A DNA stretch of 18,234 nt from an uncultured Bacteroidales bacterium. Lineage in GTDB: Bacteria; Bacteroidota; Bacteroidia; Bacteroidales; Bacteroidaceae. Under the pieces are notes generated by a model. It had not been told where the DNA came from and did no database searches. It saw only the letters and a list, made by a program, of their open reading frames with translations. A program made the translations under genes and the position numbers. This document shows, piece after piece, positions 7,389-14,895 of the stretch (position 1 is its first letter; each line of letters starts with the position of its first letter). The DNA is taken from the NCBI GenBank assembly GCA_902783615.1, contig CACZRQ010000140.1, forward strand, positions 1 to 18,234, in the 5' to 3' direction.

Positions 7389-8591
7389 TTAGGCATTGAC
7401 AATATTCATGGTATCTTGGGCAATCATTAACTCTTCGTCAGTTGCCAAGATCACCACTTTCACCTTTGAGTCGGCTGTTGAGATGAGACCTTCCTTACCT
7501 CTTACGGTTACTGCATTCAGCTCAGGATCAAGCTTTACGCCCAAGAATTCCATGCCTTCCAGGGCATTGGCACGCATGCTGGCTTGGTTTTCGCCCACAC
7601 CACCAGTGAAGACGATTACATCGACACCACCCAATGCAGCTGCGTAAGCTCCGATATACTTCTTGATGCGATAATTATACATCTTGTCGGCCAGGATGGC
7701 ACGAGGATTACCTTCTTTCTGGGCCACCTCCAACTCACGCATATCGCTCGATACACCTGTGATGCCCAGCATACCGCTCTTCTTGTTGAGGATATCGCTC
7801 ATCTGTGCTGCATTCACGCCCAGCTTGTTCTCCAGGAATGTTACCACACCAGCGTCGATGTCACCACTGCGAGTACCCATTACCAAACCTTCCAGCGGAG
7901 TGAGACCCATAGAGGTGTCTATCACCTTGCCGTCCTTGATGGCAGCGATGGAAGCACCATTGCCGATGTGGCAGGTAATCAGTTTCAGACCTTCCTTCTT
8001 CACGCCCAGGAAGTCGCACACATACTGGGTGATGAAACGGTGAGAGGTGCCGTGGAAGCCATAACGACGAATCTTATACTTCTCATAGAACTCGTATGGC
8101 AAGGCATACATATATGCATAATCAGGCATCGTCTGATGGAAAGCCGTATCGAACACGCCAATCTGTGGAACATTCGGCAAGATGGCCTTTACAGCATTCA
8201 CACCCTTCAGGTTGGCTGGATTATGCAGGGGAGCCAAATCGTTGCAAGCCTCAAACTCCTTCAGCACCTCAGGGGTGAGGAGTACAGACTCAGTGAAACG
8301 CTCGCCACCATGCACCATGCGGTGACCCACGGCGTTGATCTCGTCGTAACTCTTGATGGCACCATACACGGGATCAATCAAGGTCTGCAGAATCAACTCC
8401 ACACCCACGGTATGTTCAGGGATATCCTTATGTATGATTTTCTTCTCTCCGTCAGGCAACGCAAACTTCAGGAATGAGTCGGCCAAACCAATTTTCTCGA
8501 TACCGCCAGAGGCGATGACGGATTTGTCGGTCATATCAAACAGCTTATATTTGATTGACGAACTTCCGCAATTTAATACTAAGATTTTCAT
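7389..8591 (-). CDS. ackA: Acetate kinase
   Basis: AckA reversibly converts acetyl phosphate and ADP to acetate and ATP in the cytoplasm, giving ATP in fermentation or activating acetate. Signature segments are intact: MKILVLNCGSSSIKYKLFD at the N-terminus, GHRMVHGGE, GVFDTAFHQTMP, GFHGTSHR, CHIGNGAS, DTSMGLTPLEGLVMGTRSG and FTGGVGEN. The predicted 400 residues is the usual length. It follows pta after 17 bases on the same strand, so acetyl-CoA to acetate is encoded by one transcript, and a strong terminator follows. The start is the ATG just before ILVLNCGSSS, as in the family. Confidence 0.97.
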   Translation of the reverse strand: MKILVLNCGSSSIKYKLFDMTDKSVIASGGIEKIGLADSFLKFALPDGEKKIIHKDIPEHTVGVELILQTLIDPVYGAIKSYDEINAVGHRMVHGGERFTESVLLTPEVLKEFEACNDLAPLHNPANLKGVNAVKAILPNVPQIGVFDTAFHQTMPDYAYMYALPYEFYEKYKIRRYGFHGTSHRFITQYVCDFLGVKKEGLKLITCHIGNGASIAAIKDGKVIDTSMGLTPLEGLVMGTRSGDIDAGVVTFLENKLGVNAAQMSDILNKKSGMLGITGVSSDMRELEVAQKEGNPRAILADKMYNYRIKKYIGAYAAALGGVDVIVFTGGVGENQASMRANALEGMEFLGVKLDPELNAVTVRGKEGLISTADSKVKVVILATDEELMIAQDTMNIVNA

Positions 8592-8608
8592 GCTATCATT
8601 ATTTATTG

Positions 8609-9625
8609 TTATTTACTTTTTGCAGCTTGAGCCTGACAAGCGGTGATGGCAATCATGTAATACACATCATCGATTGAGCAACCACGACTTAAGTCGTTCA
8701 CTGGTCGAGCAATACCCTGCAGAATCGGACCAATGGCCAATGCGTCGCCAAGTCGCTGCACCAGCTTATAGGCAATGTTGCCCACTTCCAGGGTTGGGAA
8801 CACCAATACGTTGGCATTGCCAGCAATGTCGCTTCCAGGAGCTTTCTTCTTACCTACTGAAGGAACCAGTGCGGCATCGGCCTGCAGCTCACCATCAATC
8901 TTCAGCTCAGGAGCCATCTCCTTGGCAATCTTAGTAGCTTCGAGCACCTTATCTACCACCTCATGGGTAGCAGAGCCCTTGGTAGAGAAGCTCAACATGG
9001 CCACTCTTGGATCGGCAAAACCACCCACGGCCTTGGCTGTCTCGGCTGTACAAACAGCAATCTGAGCCAGCTGGTTGGCATCAGGCATAGGCGTTACAGC
9101 CACATCGCCCACCACCAACACACCGTCTTCACCATATTGAGGTTGCTGGGTAATCATCAGCATGGCGCCACTCACGCAAGTGATGCCCGGTGAGCACTTG
9201 ATAATCTGCAGGGCAGGACGCAGGGTGTCGCCTGTGGTGCTCAATGCACCAGAAATCTGGCCATCGGCATCGCCAGTCTTGATGATCATACAGCCCAAGT
9301 AAAGCGGGTTCTTCACCAACTCGCGAGCCTGTTCGATGGTCATGCCCTTCTTCTTGCGAAGCTCAGCCAAGAGCACAGCATACTCTTCAGCCTTAGGATT
9401 ATCCAATGGGTCAATCAAAGTGGCCTTATCAATGTTCTTCAGTCCGAATTCATCAGCCATGCGGTGAATCTCCTGGATGTCACCAATCAGGATGATGTCG
9501 GCAATATTATCGCCTAAAGCACGGTCGGCAGCCTTCAGTGTGCGCTCTTCGGTAGCTTCAGGAAGTACGATGCGCTGGCGGTTAGCCTTGGCGCGTTCAA
9601 TGATTCCTTCAATCAGTTTATTCAT
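8609..9625 (-). CDS. pta: Phosphate acetyltransferase
   Basis: Pta interconverts acetyl-CoA and acetyl phosphate, feeding AckA encoded just downstream. This is the short form without the N-terminal DRTGG-type regulatory domains: about 338 residues forming only the catalytic PTA/PTB domain. Recognisable parts are RIVLPEATEERTLKAA near the N-terminus, GMTIEQARELV, the GALSTTGDTLRPALQ region, DGELQADAALVP, and the C-terminal RPVNDLSRGCSIDDV. The frame extends 18 codons upstream (to 9679). I chose the ATG at 9623-9625 (MNKLIEGIIERAKANRQ) because the -7 element TATATTTG lies inside the longer version. Confidence 0.95.
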   Translation of the reverse strand: MNKLIEGIIERAKANRQRIVLPEATEERTLKAADRALGDNIADIILIGDIQEIHRMADEFGLKNIDKATLIDPLDNPKAEEYAVLLAELRKKKGMTIEQARELVKNPLYLGCMIIKTGDADGQISGALSTTGDTLRPALQIIKCSPGITCVSGAMLMITQQPQYGEDGVLVVGDVAVTPMPDANQLAQIAVCTAETAKAVGGFADPRVAMLSFSTKGSATHEVVDKVLEATKIAKEMAPELKIDGELQADAALVPSVGKKKAPGSDIAGNANVLVFPTLEVGNIAYKLVQRLGDALAIGPILQGIARPVNDLSRGCSIDDVYYMIAITACQAQAAKSK

Positions 9626-9656
9626 AGGTTTTAGCTTTTGTTGATTATTATAGCTG

Positions 9657-9664
9657 CAAATATA
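9657..9664 (-). promoter_or_regulatory. -7 element for pta-ackA
   Basis: The minus strand reads TATATTTG, a full match to TAnnTTTG, 31 bases before the pta start. No clear -33 TTG is seen at the standard distance. Confidence 0.5.
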
Positions 9665-9748
9665 AGGATTTTCGGACAATTTTCCTTGTAAAACGGGAGG
9701 GATTTCTGTGCCAAAAGCAGATTATTGGATAATTTAACAATTCGTAGG

Positions 9749-9758
9749 CACAATTGTG
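9749..9758. promoter_or_regulatory. Perfect 10-bp palindrome upstream of pta
   Basis: CACAATTGTG is a perfect palindrome about 85 bases upstream of the pta -7 element. It could be an operator, but a single short palindrome may occur by chance. Confidence 0.2.
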
Positions 9759-9793
9759 GAGAAAAGGGAAGACAAGAGCCCTTGTCGAGAGAG

Positions 9794-9826
9794 AAAAAAA
9801 CACCCCCCCTCTGGTATTCAGGGGGG
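9794..9826 (-). terminator. Intrinsic terminator of the HU-like gene
   Basis: On the minus strand a 7-bp C/G stem (CCCCCCT at 9804-9810 with AGGGGGG at 9820-9826) is followed at once by seven T residues (A run 9794-9800 on the plus strand). A second small hairpin (GACAAG at 9771-9776 with CTTGTC at 9781-9786) follows further down. Confidence 0.8.
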
Positions 9827-9844
9827 AGCTTTCATTCTTTATAG

Positions 9845-9870
9845 GCAGACTGTTTTTACAGTAAGTCTGC
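9845..9870 (-). other. Hairpin in the HU 3' untranslated region
   Basis: GCAGACT (9845-9851) and AGTCTGC (9864-9870) form a perfect 7-bp stem. An alternative inner pairing ACTGT/ACAGT is also possible. It begins 11 bases after the HU stop and precedes the terminator, so it may be a 3'-end stabiliser. Confidence 0.4.
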
Positions 9871-9881
9871 AAGTCCGTTTG

Positions 9882-10160
9882 TCACTCTGCGTTCAGTTCA
9901 TCAATCACGTTGGCGCTCACTTTGAACTTAATGGTGACACGTTCAGGAATATCATGGTACTCACCGTTTCGTGGGTCACGTCCTGGACGTTTTGGCTGAC
10001 GGTGAGGAACAAATTTGCCGAAATATTGGAGCTTTACTTCCTCTCCTTCACGCATCTTCTCAATGATCAACCTGTCGTATGCATCAACGAAGGTTTTTGC
10101 AGCAGTGTCGGTAATCTTTAATCGACGTGCTAACTCTTTTACGAAATTAAATTTATTCAT
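9882..10160 (-). CDS. HU/IHF-family DNA-binding protein
   Basis: This 92-residue protein has the HU/IHF fold: two N-terminal helices (FNFVKELARRLKITDTAAKTFVDAYDRLI), then the beta-arm region with FGKF (47-50) and PGRDPRNGE (about 59-67), where HU proteins have GrNPxTGe. The C-terminal helix follows (VSANVIDELN). The conserved Pro and Gly of the DNA-bending arm are present. It probably works as a dimer that bends DNA and organises the nucleoid. It is divergent from typical HU (Asp for Asn in the NP motif), so a specialised paralogue is possible. It is monocistronic, with its own -7 element and terminator. Confidence 0.9.
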   Translation of the reverse strand: MNKFNFVKELARRLKITDTAAKTFVDAYDRLIIEKMREGEEVKLQYFGKFVPHRQPKRPGRDPRNGEYHDIPERVTIKFKVSANVIDELNAE

Positions 10161-10213
10161 ATTTTTGATCAGTTGTTGTTTTCTATCTCTGTTTTGTAAA
10201 GAAAATTATGATA

Positions 10214-10221
10214 CAAATATA
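10214..10221 (-). promoter_or_regulatory. -7 element for the HU-like gene
   Basis: The minus strand reads TATATTTG, matching TAnnTTTG, 53 bases before the HU start. A CAAA (minus TTTG) at 10249 is farther away than normal -33 spacing. Confidence 0.45.
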
Positions 10222-10361
10222 CGCTATATATCCTTTTAGTATTCTAAACAAATGTAAAAAAGTACCAACAAAAGATAATTTGTACAGTAAGGGTGTCAAT
10301 TTTTATGCTGCATAACATTTTTATTATGCTCTAAGATATACGTAATTCCACTTTTTTCTGC

Positions 10362-10369
10362 TATCTTTG
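10362..10369 (+). promoter_or_regulatory. -7 element for the alkaline phosphatase gene
   Basis: TATCTTTG matches TAnnTTTG and ends 26 bases before the ATG at 10396. No clear -33 TTG is visible. No PHO-box-like direct repeat was recognised. Confidence 0.55.
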
Positions 10370-10395
10370 CAACACATAATTAAATTTGCACTATT

Positions 10396-11802
10396 ATGAA
10401 AAAGTTATTTGTTATTGTTATGCTGCTGATGACCATGGGTCATCTGAGTGCTCAACAGGCTAAGTATGTGTTCTATTTCATCGGTGATGGCATGGGTCTG
10501 AACCATGTGAATACAACGGAAATGTATTTGGGTGAGATGGAAGGACGCATCGGTATCAAGAACCTGCTATTCCCATCTTTCACGGTGGCAAGCTATGCCA
10601 ACTCTCATTCTGCATCCAACTCCATCACCGACTCTGCCGCTGGTGGTACGGCTTTGGCTACAGGAACCAAGACTTACAACAACGCCATGGGTGTGGATGC
10701 CGACAAGAATCCAGTGGAATCGTTTGCCGAGAAGGCTAAGAAAGCTGGCAAGCGTGTGGGTATTACTACCTCAGTTAGTATCGACCATGCAACGCCAGGT
10801 TCCCAGTATGCACACGAGGAACACAGAAGCATGTATTATGAGGTGGCCAGCTGGTTGCCAAAATCCAACTTCGACTTCTTCGCTGGTAGTGGTTTCCTGA
10901 AGACCAACAAGACCTACGATGGTAAGGATGCTCCTGAGTTGTTCCCTATCTTCGAACAGGCTGGCTATACCCTGGCTCGTGGCGTAAACGAATATAAGGC
11001 TAAGCGCGATGGTGCCAAGAAGATGATTCTGATGGAGAAGGCAGATGCCGACCAGGGAAGCTTGCGCTATGCCATCGACCGTCAGCCAGGCGACCTGACA
11101 CTGGCTGAAATCACGGAAAGTGCCATCGACTTCCTGATGAAGGAGAATGCCAAGAAGGGTTTCTACCTGATGATTGAGGGTGGTAAGATCGACTGGGCAA
11201 GTCATGCCAACGATGCAGCTACCATGGTGAAGGAGTTAGAGGATATGGACAATGCCGTGAAGGTGGCTTACGAGTTCTACAAGAAGCACCCAAAGGAGAC
11301 ACTGATTGTGATTACCGCCGACCATGAGACTGGTGGTTTGTCAATGGGTCGTTCCAGCGGTGGCTATACCTTGAACCTGAAAGCGCTTTCTTATCAGAAG
11401 CAGTCAATCGACGTTCTGTCAAGATACATCACCGACCTCCGCAAAGAGGGAAAGACTACCTGGGAAGATGTAAAGGCACTGCTGGGTGAGAAGATGGGCT
11501 TCTGGAAAGAGTTGCAAATCACTTGGGAGCAGGAGAAGAAGTTACGCGACTGCTTCGAGGAGACTTTTACCAAGAACCGTGCTAAGTTCGATGAGAATAT
11601 GTACTCCCGTTCTGAGCAGTTGGCTGCTGTGGCAAAAGAGGTAATGGCCGAGCAGGCTCACCTGTGGTGGTCATCTGGTAGCCACACCGCAGCTTATGTA
11701 CCTGTTTATGCAGTTGGTGCAGGTTGCCAGGAGTTCGTTGGCAAAATGGATAACACTGAAATCATTCGCAAGATTGCCAAGGTTTCTGGTGTGAAATGGT
11801 AA
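10396..11802 (+). CDS. Secreted alkaline phosphatase (PhoA-type fold)
   Basis: This metal-dependent phosphomonoesterase is exported to the periplasm, where it releases phosphate from organic phosphates. A Sec signal peptide (about residues 1-19, ending HLSA before QQ) is followed by the metal ligand D31 (FIGDGMG) and the catalytic serine S80 in TDSAAGGTALATGTKTYNN. Further down are HATPGSQYAHEEHR (131-144), EGGKIDWASHANDA (261-274, metal-binding Asp and His), ITADHETGG (306-314) and SGSHT with H430. The full zinc/magnesium ligand set of the alkaline phosphatase superfamily therefore seems present. Length (468) is typical. The gene is monocistronic, with a -7 element upstream and a terminator downstream. 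Whether phosphate starvation controls it cannot be read here. Confidence 0.95.
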   Translation: MKKLFVIVMLLMTMGHLSAQQAKYVFYFIGDGMGLNHVNTTEMYLGEMEGRIGIKNLLFPSFTVASYANSHSASNSITDSAAGGTALATGTKTYNNAMGVDADKNPVESFAEKAKKAGKRVGITTSVSIDHATPGSQYAHEEHRSMYYEVASWLPKSNFDFFAGSGFLKTNKTYDGKDAPELFPIFEQAGYTLARGVNEYKAKRDGAKKMILMEKADADQGSLRYAIDRQPGDLTLAEITESAIDFLMKENAKKGFYLMIEGGKIDWASHANDAATMVKELEDMDNAVKVAYEFYKKHPKETLIVITADHETGGLSMGRSSGGYTLNLKALSYQKQSIDVLSRYITDLRKEGKTTWEDVKALLGEKMGFWKELQITWEQEKKLRDCFEETFTKNRAKFDENMYSRSEQLAAVAKEVMAEQAHLWWSSGSHTAAYVPVYAVGAGCQEFVGKMDNTEIIRKIAKVSGVKW

Positions 11803-11820
11803 TCTACCTTATTTATATAT

Positions 11821-11855
11821 ATTGACGATTGACAATTGACGATTGACGATTAACA
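11821..11855. repeat. Tandem heptamer array (ATTGACR)
   Basis: Five contiguous heptamers lie here: ATTGACG, ATTGACA, ATTGACG, ATTGACG and ATTAACA, trailing into ATTAAAG. They lie between the phosphatase stop and the terminator. The same heptamer occurs in murF at 3632-3652. Confidence 0.85.
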
Positions 11856-11856
11856 A

Positions 11857-11892
11857 TTAAAGGCTGCGGAAACGCAGCCTTTAATGTTTTTT
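11857..11892. terminator. Bidirectional terminator with GAAA tetraloop
   Basis: A perfect 12-bp stem, TTAAAGGCTGCG (11857-11868) with CGCAGCCTTTAA (11873-11884), closes on a GAAA tetraloop and is followed by TGTTTTTT. It stops the phosphatase transcript and, in the other direction, can serve the serine hydrolase gene, whose stop codon (11891-11893) lies in the T-rich tail. Confidence 0.9.
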
Positions 11893-12961
11893 AGAGCACT
11901 GGTAGGATGTGATCCCAAATCAGGTTGATCTCAGCCTGCATATCGCCAATATTGGCGGTGGTCACCACCACAGCATCCTTGTCGGGGATAATGATGATAT
12001 ACTGGCCATTGGCACCATCGGCACGGAAAGCATTATGACGGCAACGCCACATTTGATAGCCATAGCCCTGCACCCAATCGCTGTTTTCCTTGGTCAAGCC
12101 TAATTCAGCAGCTTGCTGAGGCTTCACACTTGCAGGCACGCAAGGCACCTGAGGCTTCTGCATCTCAGCCACATAATCGGCTGGCAGCACCTGCTTGCCA
12201 TTCCATTTGCCACCCTGCAGAATGAGCTGACCCATCTTAGCCAAATCTTCAGTCTTGAGGTAGAGGCCCCAACCACCAGTGTTGATGCCCTGTGGACTCT
12301 CATCCCACTGTGGCTTGTCGATGTGCAGAGGCTCAAACAGACGGGTGTAGAGGTAATCCACCACCTTCTCGCCCGTAACTTGCTGTACGATAGCCGACAG
12401 CATGTAAGTGCCCAAGCTGTTGTAGCAATAGAAAGTGCCAGGCTGATGCTCCACAGGATAAGCTAAGAAAGCCTTGATCCAGTCGCCTTCATCAGCATTA
12501 CGGATGATGCGTGTGGGGTCGGTGTCATGACCACAGTTCATGGTCAGCAAATCGCGCACAGTGATGGCTTTCAAGTTGTCGCTCTGCTCAGCAGGCAACT
12601 TGTCAGGGAAGAAGCTTACCAGCTTGTCAGTCAGTTTCAGCTTACCCTCTGAGATAGCCAGACCCACAGCCGCAGAGGTGAAAGTCTTGCTCACTGAATG
12701 CAGCACATGAGGTTTGTTCTGCTCACCCTCGCTGAGCCACTTCTGGTAAATCACATTGCCATGCTGCACCACCATGATGCTGTGCAGGTCTTGCTTGGCC
12801 TCCTCAACACCTTTTAAATAGTTGTCCATGGCTGTAGCCACAGGAGCTGTTGTCTCCACACGTGGCAAATCAATAATCTCAACGGCTTCTTGCTTGCCGT
12901 TGCCCTTGCATGCTGCCAATCCCATCAGCAACATACCCACAAATAAAATCTTTTTCGTCAT
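11891..12961 (-). CDS. Serine hydrolase lipoprotein, beta-lactamase/PBP4*-like family
   Basis: This is a class C beta-lactamase-fold serine hydrolase (esterase, amidase or D-amino-acid peptidase type) anchored as a lipoprotein: the signal peptide ends in the lipobox LAAC with cysteine 18. The catalytic SxxK is S89-V-S-K92 (HSVSKTFTS) and the second motif is Y180-N181-S182 (PGTFYCYNSLGTYMLSAIVQ). A GGWGLYLKTEDLAKMGQL segment and a HNAFRADG.GQYI-like stretch near the C-terminus (where the HxG/KTG-type motif lies) are also typical. Length (356) is normal. The substrate is unknown; it is not evidence of beta-lactam resistance. The gene is transcribed alone, divergently from the dipeptidase gene. 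Confidence 0.9.
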   Translation of the reverse strand: MTKKILFVGMLLMGLAACKGNGKQEAVEIIDLPRVETTAPVATAMDNYLKGVEEAKQDLHSIMVVQHGNVIYQKWLSEGEQNKPHVLHSVSKTFTSAAVGLAISEGKLKLTDKLVSFFPDKLPAEQSDNLKAITVRDLLTMNCGHDTDPTRIIRNADEGDWIKAFLAYPVEHQPGTFYCYNSLGTYMLSAIVQQVTGEKVVDYLYTRLFEPLHIDKPQWDESPQGINTGGWGLYLKTEDLAKMGQLILQGGKWNGKQVLPADYVAEMQKPQVPCVPASVKPQQAAELGLTKENSDWVQGYGYQMWRCRHNAFRADGANGQYIIIIPDKDAVVVTTANIGDMQAEINLIWDHILPVL

Positions 12962-13010
12962 TTTATTAAGTTTTAAGTGTAACTTCTAAATAAAATCTCC
13001 CATTTGTTTG

Positions 13011-13018
13011 CAAATATC
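13011..13018 (-). promoter_or_regulatory. Possible -7 element for the serine hydrolase gene
   Basis: The minus strand reads GATATTTG, one mismatch from TAnnTTTG, 49 bases before the start. A CAA (minus TTG) at 13041-13043 lies 22 bases away, near -33 spacing. I see no convincing -7 element for the divergent dipeptidase gene in the same 106-base gap. Confidence 0.35.
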
Positions 13019-13067
13019 GATAAAATTTACGAAAATTGCACAATAAAATCGGAAAAAGACTTATAAT

Positions 13068-14726
13068 ATGAAACTCAAACAACTATTTGTATCCATGATG
13101 GCACTGGCTGCCATGCAGATTTCTATGCCCGCAGAGGCTTGCACCAACCTGATAGTAGGCAAGAACGCCTCCGTTGACGGTTCAGTAATATGTACCTATA
13201 ACTGTGATGGCTACGGCTTCGCAGGCTCCATGAGCCGCACGCCTGGCGGTCGTCATGAACCAGGCGAGAAAATCGCCATCCGCTCTTGGGGCAGAGGCGA
13301 TGTGAGAGGATATGTCGATCAGGTGGAATACACCTACGATGTGATTGGCTACATCAACGAAAAGCAGGTGAGCATTGTGGAAACCACCTTCGACGGACGC
13401 CTGGAATTGCAGAACCGTGAGGGATTGCTGGACTACGACACCATGATTCACTTGGGACTGGAACGTGCCGCAACGGCTCGCGATGCCATCATCATCATGA
13501 CTGATCTTTTGCAGGAATATGGCTACAATAGCACAGGCGAGACCATCACAGTATGCGACAAGAATGAGGCTTGGATTCTGGAAATCATGGGCAAAGGTCC
13601 AGGTCGCAAGGGTGCCGTTTGGGTGGCTGTGCGCATTCCTGACGATTGCATCTCTGCCCACGCCAACATTTCCCGCATCCGCCAGTTCCCATTGAAAGAC
13701 CCGAAGAACTGCCTCTATTCCAAAGATGTGATCTCTTTTGCTCGCGAGATGGGCTATTTCTCTGGCAAGGATGCCGACTTCAGTTTCCGCGATGCCTATT
13801 GCCCATTGACATTCGAGAATGTGCGCTATGCCGATGCCCGTGTGTGGAGTTTCTTCCGCCATCATGTGGCTGATGTGGCTGAGATGGATCAGTATCTGCC
13901 CTATATCAATGGCCAGTTCGATGTGTGCGACCACCTGCCTCTGTACATCAAGCCTGACAAGAAGCTGTCTGTAAGAGATATCATGAACGACATGCGCGAC
14001 CACTTCGAAGGTACTGCCCTCGACATGACGGCTGATATGAGCGCTGGTCCTTGGAGTTCTCCTTACCGTCCGTTGCCCATGAACTGGGAAGTGGATGGCA
14101 AGAAATACTTCCGCGAGCGTGCCATCGGTACACCTCAGTCGGGCTTCACCCTGGTGTCTCAGTTGCGTGGCTGGTTGCCCGATGATGTGGGTGGCATCAT
14201 GTATTTCAATTGCGATGATGCCAACATGATTGCCTATGTGCCAGTATATTGCGGTGCGCAGGAAGTGCCAGAGGCTTTCCGTCGCGAGAATAACCTGAGC
14301 AACGAGTTCAGCGAGAAGAGTGCTTTCTGGGTGAACAATGTGGTGGCCAATATGATTTATCCTCGCTACAGTGTGATGATTGGCGACTTGCGAGATGCGC
14401 AGAAAGAGTTGGAAGATTTCTATGCCGCCGATCAGGAGCAAGTGCTGAAGGATGTGGAGAAGATGACGAAACGCGAGAAGGCCGCTTACCTCACCAATAA
14501 GACCAATGCCTATACCAAGCAGATGATGGAGCGTTGGGACAAGCTCTTCCGTCTGATTGCCGTGAAGCACAACGACCAGATTGTGAAGCCATCAGAGAAT
14601 GGTGTGGTGATTCAGGGTCAGCGCTCTACCCCTGGCTATGACCAGATGTTCCGCGAGGCCATCAGCAAAGGCACTGGCAACCGTTATGTGATGCCAGAGG
14701 AGTCAAAAGACATCAAGTCGCTGTAA
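13068..14726 (+). CDS. Secreted C69-family dipeptidase (PepD-like)
   Basis: This is an N-terminal-nucleophile hydrolase of peptidase family C69/U34. After removal of the signal peptide (about residues 1-24, ending MPAEA) the new N-terminus would be Cys25 (CTNLIVGKNASVDGSVI), the expected catalytic nucleophile. The following region, TYNCDGYGFAGSMSRTPGGRHEPGE, and the PxxxRRxP-less but family-like blocks (EAWILEIMGKGPGRKGAVWVAVRIPDD, split by about 3 residues in the family) agree with dipeptidase A-type enzymes. The 552-residue length is right for Bacteroidetes members. It probably hydrolyses dipeptides in the periplasm, which suits a peptide-using gut anaerobe; the substrate range is inferred. 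It is monocistronic, followed by a long hairpin terminator. Confidence 0.88.
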   Translation: MKLKQLFVSMMALAAMQISMPAEACTNLIVGKNASVDGSVICTYNCDGYGFAGSMSRTPGGRHEPGEKIAIRSWGRGDVRGYVDQVEYTYDVIGYINEKQVSIVETTFDGRLELQNREGLLDYDTMIHLGLERAATARDAIIIMTDLLQEYGYNSTGETITVCDKNEAWILEIMGKGPGRKGAVWVAVRIPDDCISAHANISRIRQFPLKDPKNCLYSKDVISFAREMGYFSGKDADFSFRDAYCPLTFENVRYADARVWSFFRHHVADVAEMDQYLPYINGQFDVCDHLPLYIKPDKKLSVRDIMNDMRDHFEGTALDMTADMSAGPWSSPYRPLPMNWEVDGKKYFRERAIGTPQSGFTLVSQLRGWLPDDVGGIMYFNCDDANMIAYVPVYCGAQEVPEAFRRENNLSNEFSEKSAFWVNNVVANMIYPRYSVMIGDLRDAQKELEDFYAADQEQVLKDVEKMTKREKAAYLTNKTNAYTKQMMERWDKLFRLIAVKHNDQIVKPSENGVVIQGQRSTPGYDQMFREAISKGTGNRYVMPEESKDIKSL

Positions 14727-14740
14727 ACTTATTAATTTTA

Positions 14741-14895
14741 TAGCCCCGTTAGGTAGGGTGTTCAAAAAACGATTTCAAATTTATCCCGTTTTTGAACACT
14801 CTACCCTACAGGGTTTTTATTGTTAATACTTGTTTTACAGTGGTTTCGCTATCGCTACACCCCTGCCTGTGAACTGTCGCCCCTAACGGGGCTAT
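14741..14895. repeat. REP-like composite element between dipeptidase and PAP2 genes
   Basis: Outer arms TAGCCCCGTTAGG (14741-14753) and CCTAACGGGGCTA (14882-14894) are exact reverse complements. Inside lie the long terminator hairpin (14752-14805) and an imperfect hairpin around CAGTGGTTTCGC...GCTACACCCCTG (about 14838-14865). The right part is inside the 3' end of the PAP2 gene. I take it for a dispersed, palindromic repeat of the sort often seen between convergent Bacteroidales genes. Confidence 0.65.
14752..14820 (+). terminator. Long imperfect hairpin terminator after the dipeptidase gene
   Basis: Left arm 14752-14771 pairs with right arm 14787-14805 (one G:T pair, one bulged A; core GTGTTCAAAAA), with a 15-base loop. 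CAGGGTTTTTATT follows, so it can terminate the plus-strand transcript. Confidence 0.65.

Noticed and set aside
7584..8477. A 297-codon open frame antisense to ackA
   Set aside because: ackA is unmistakable over the same bases; the antisense product has no motif and is a shadow.
13182..14570. A 462-codon open frame antisense to the dipeptidase gene
   Set aside because: The plus-strand frame has a signal peptide, catalytic Cys and family blocks over the same bases. The antisense product is His/Ile-rich with no recognisable domain, as expected of a frame created by codon bias.
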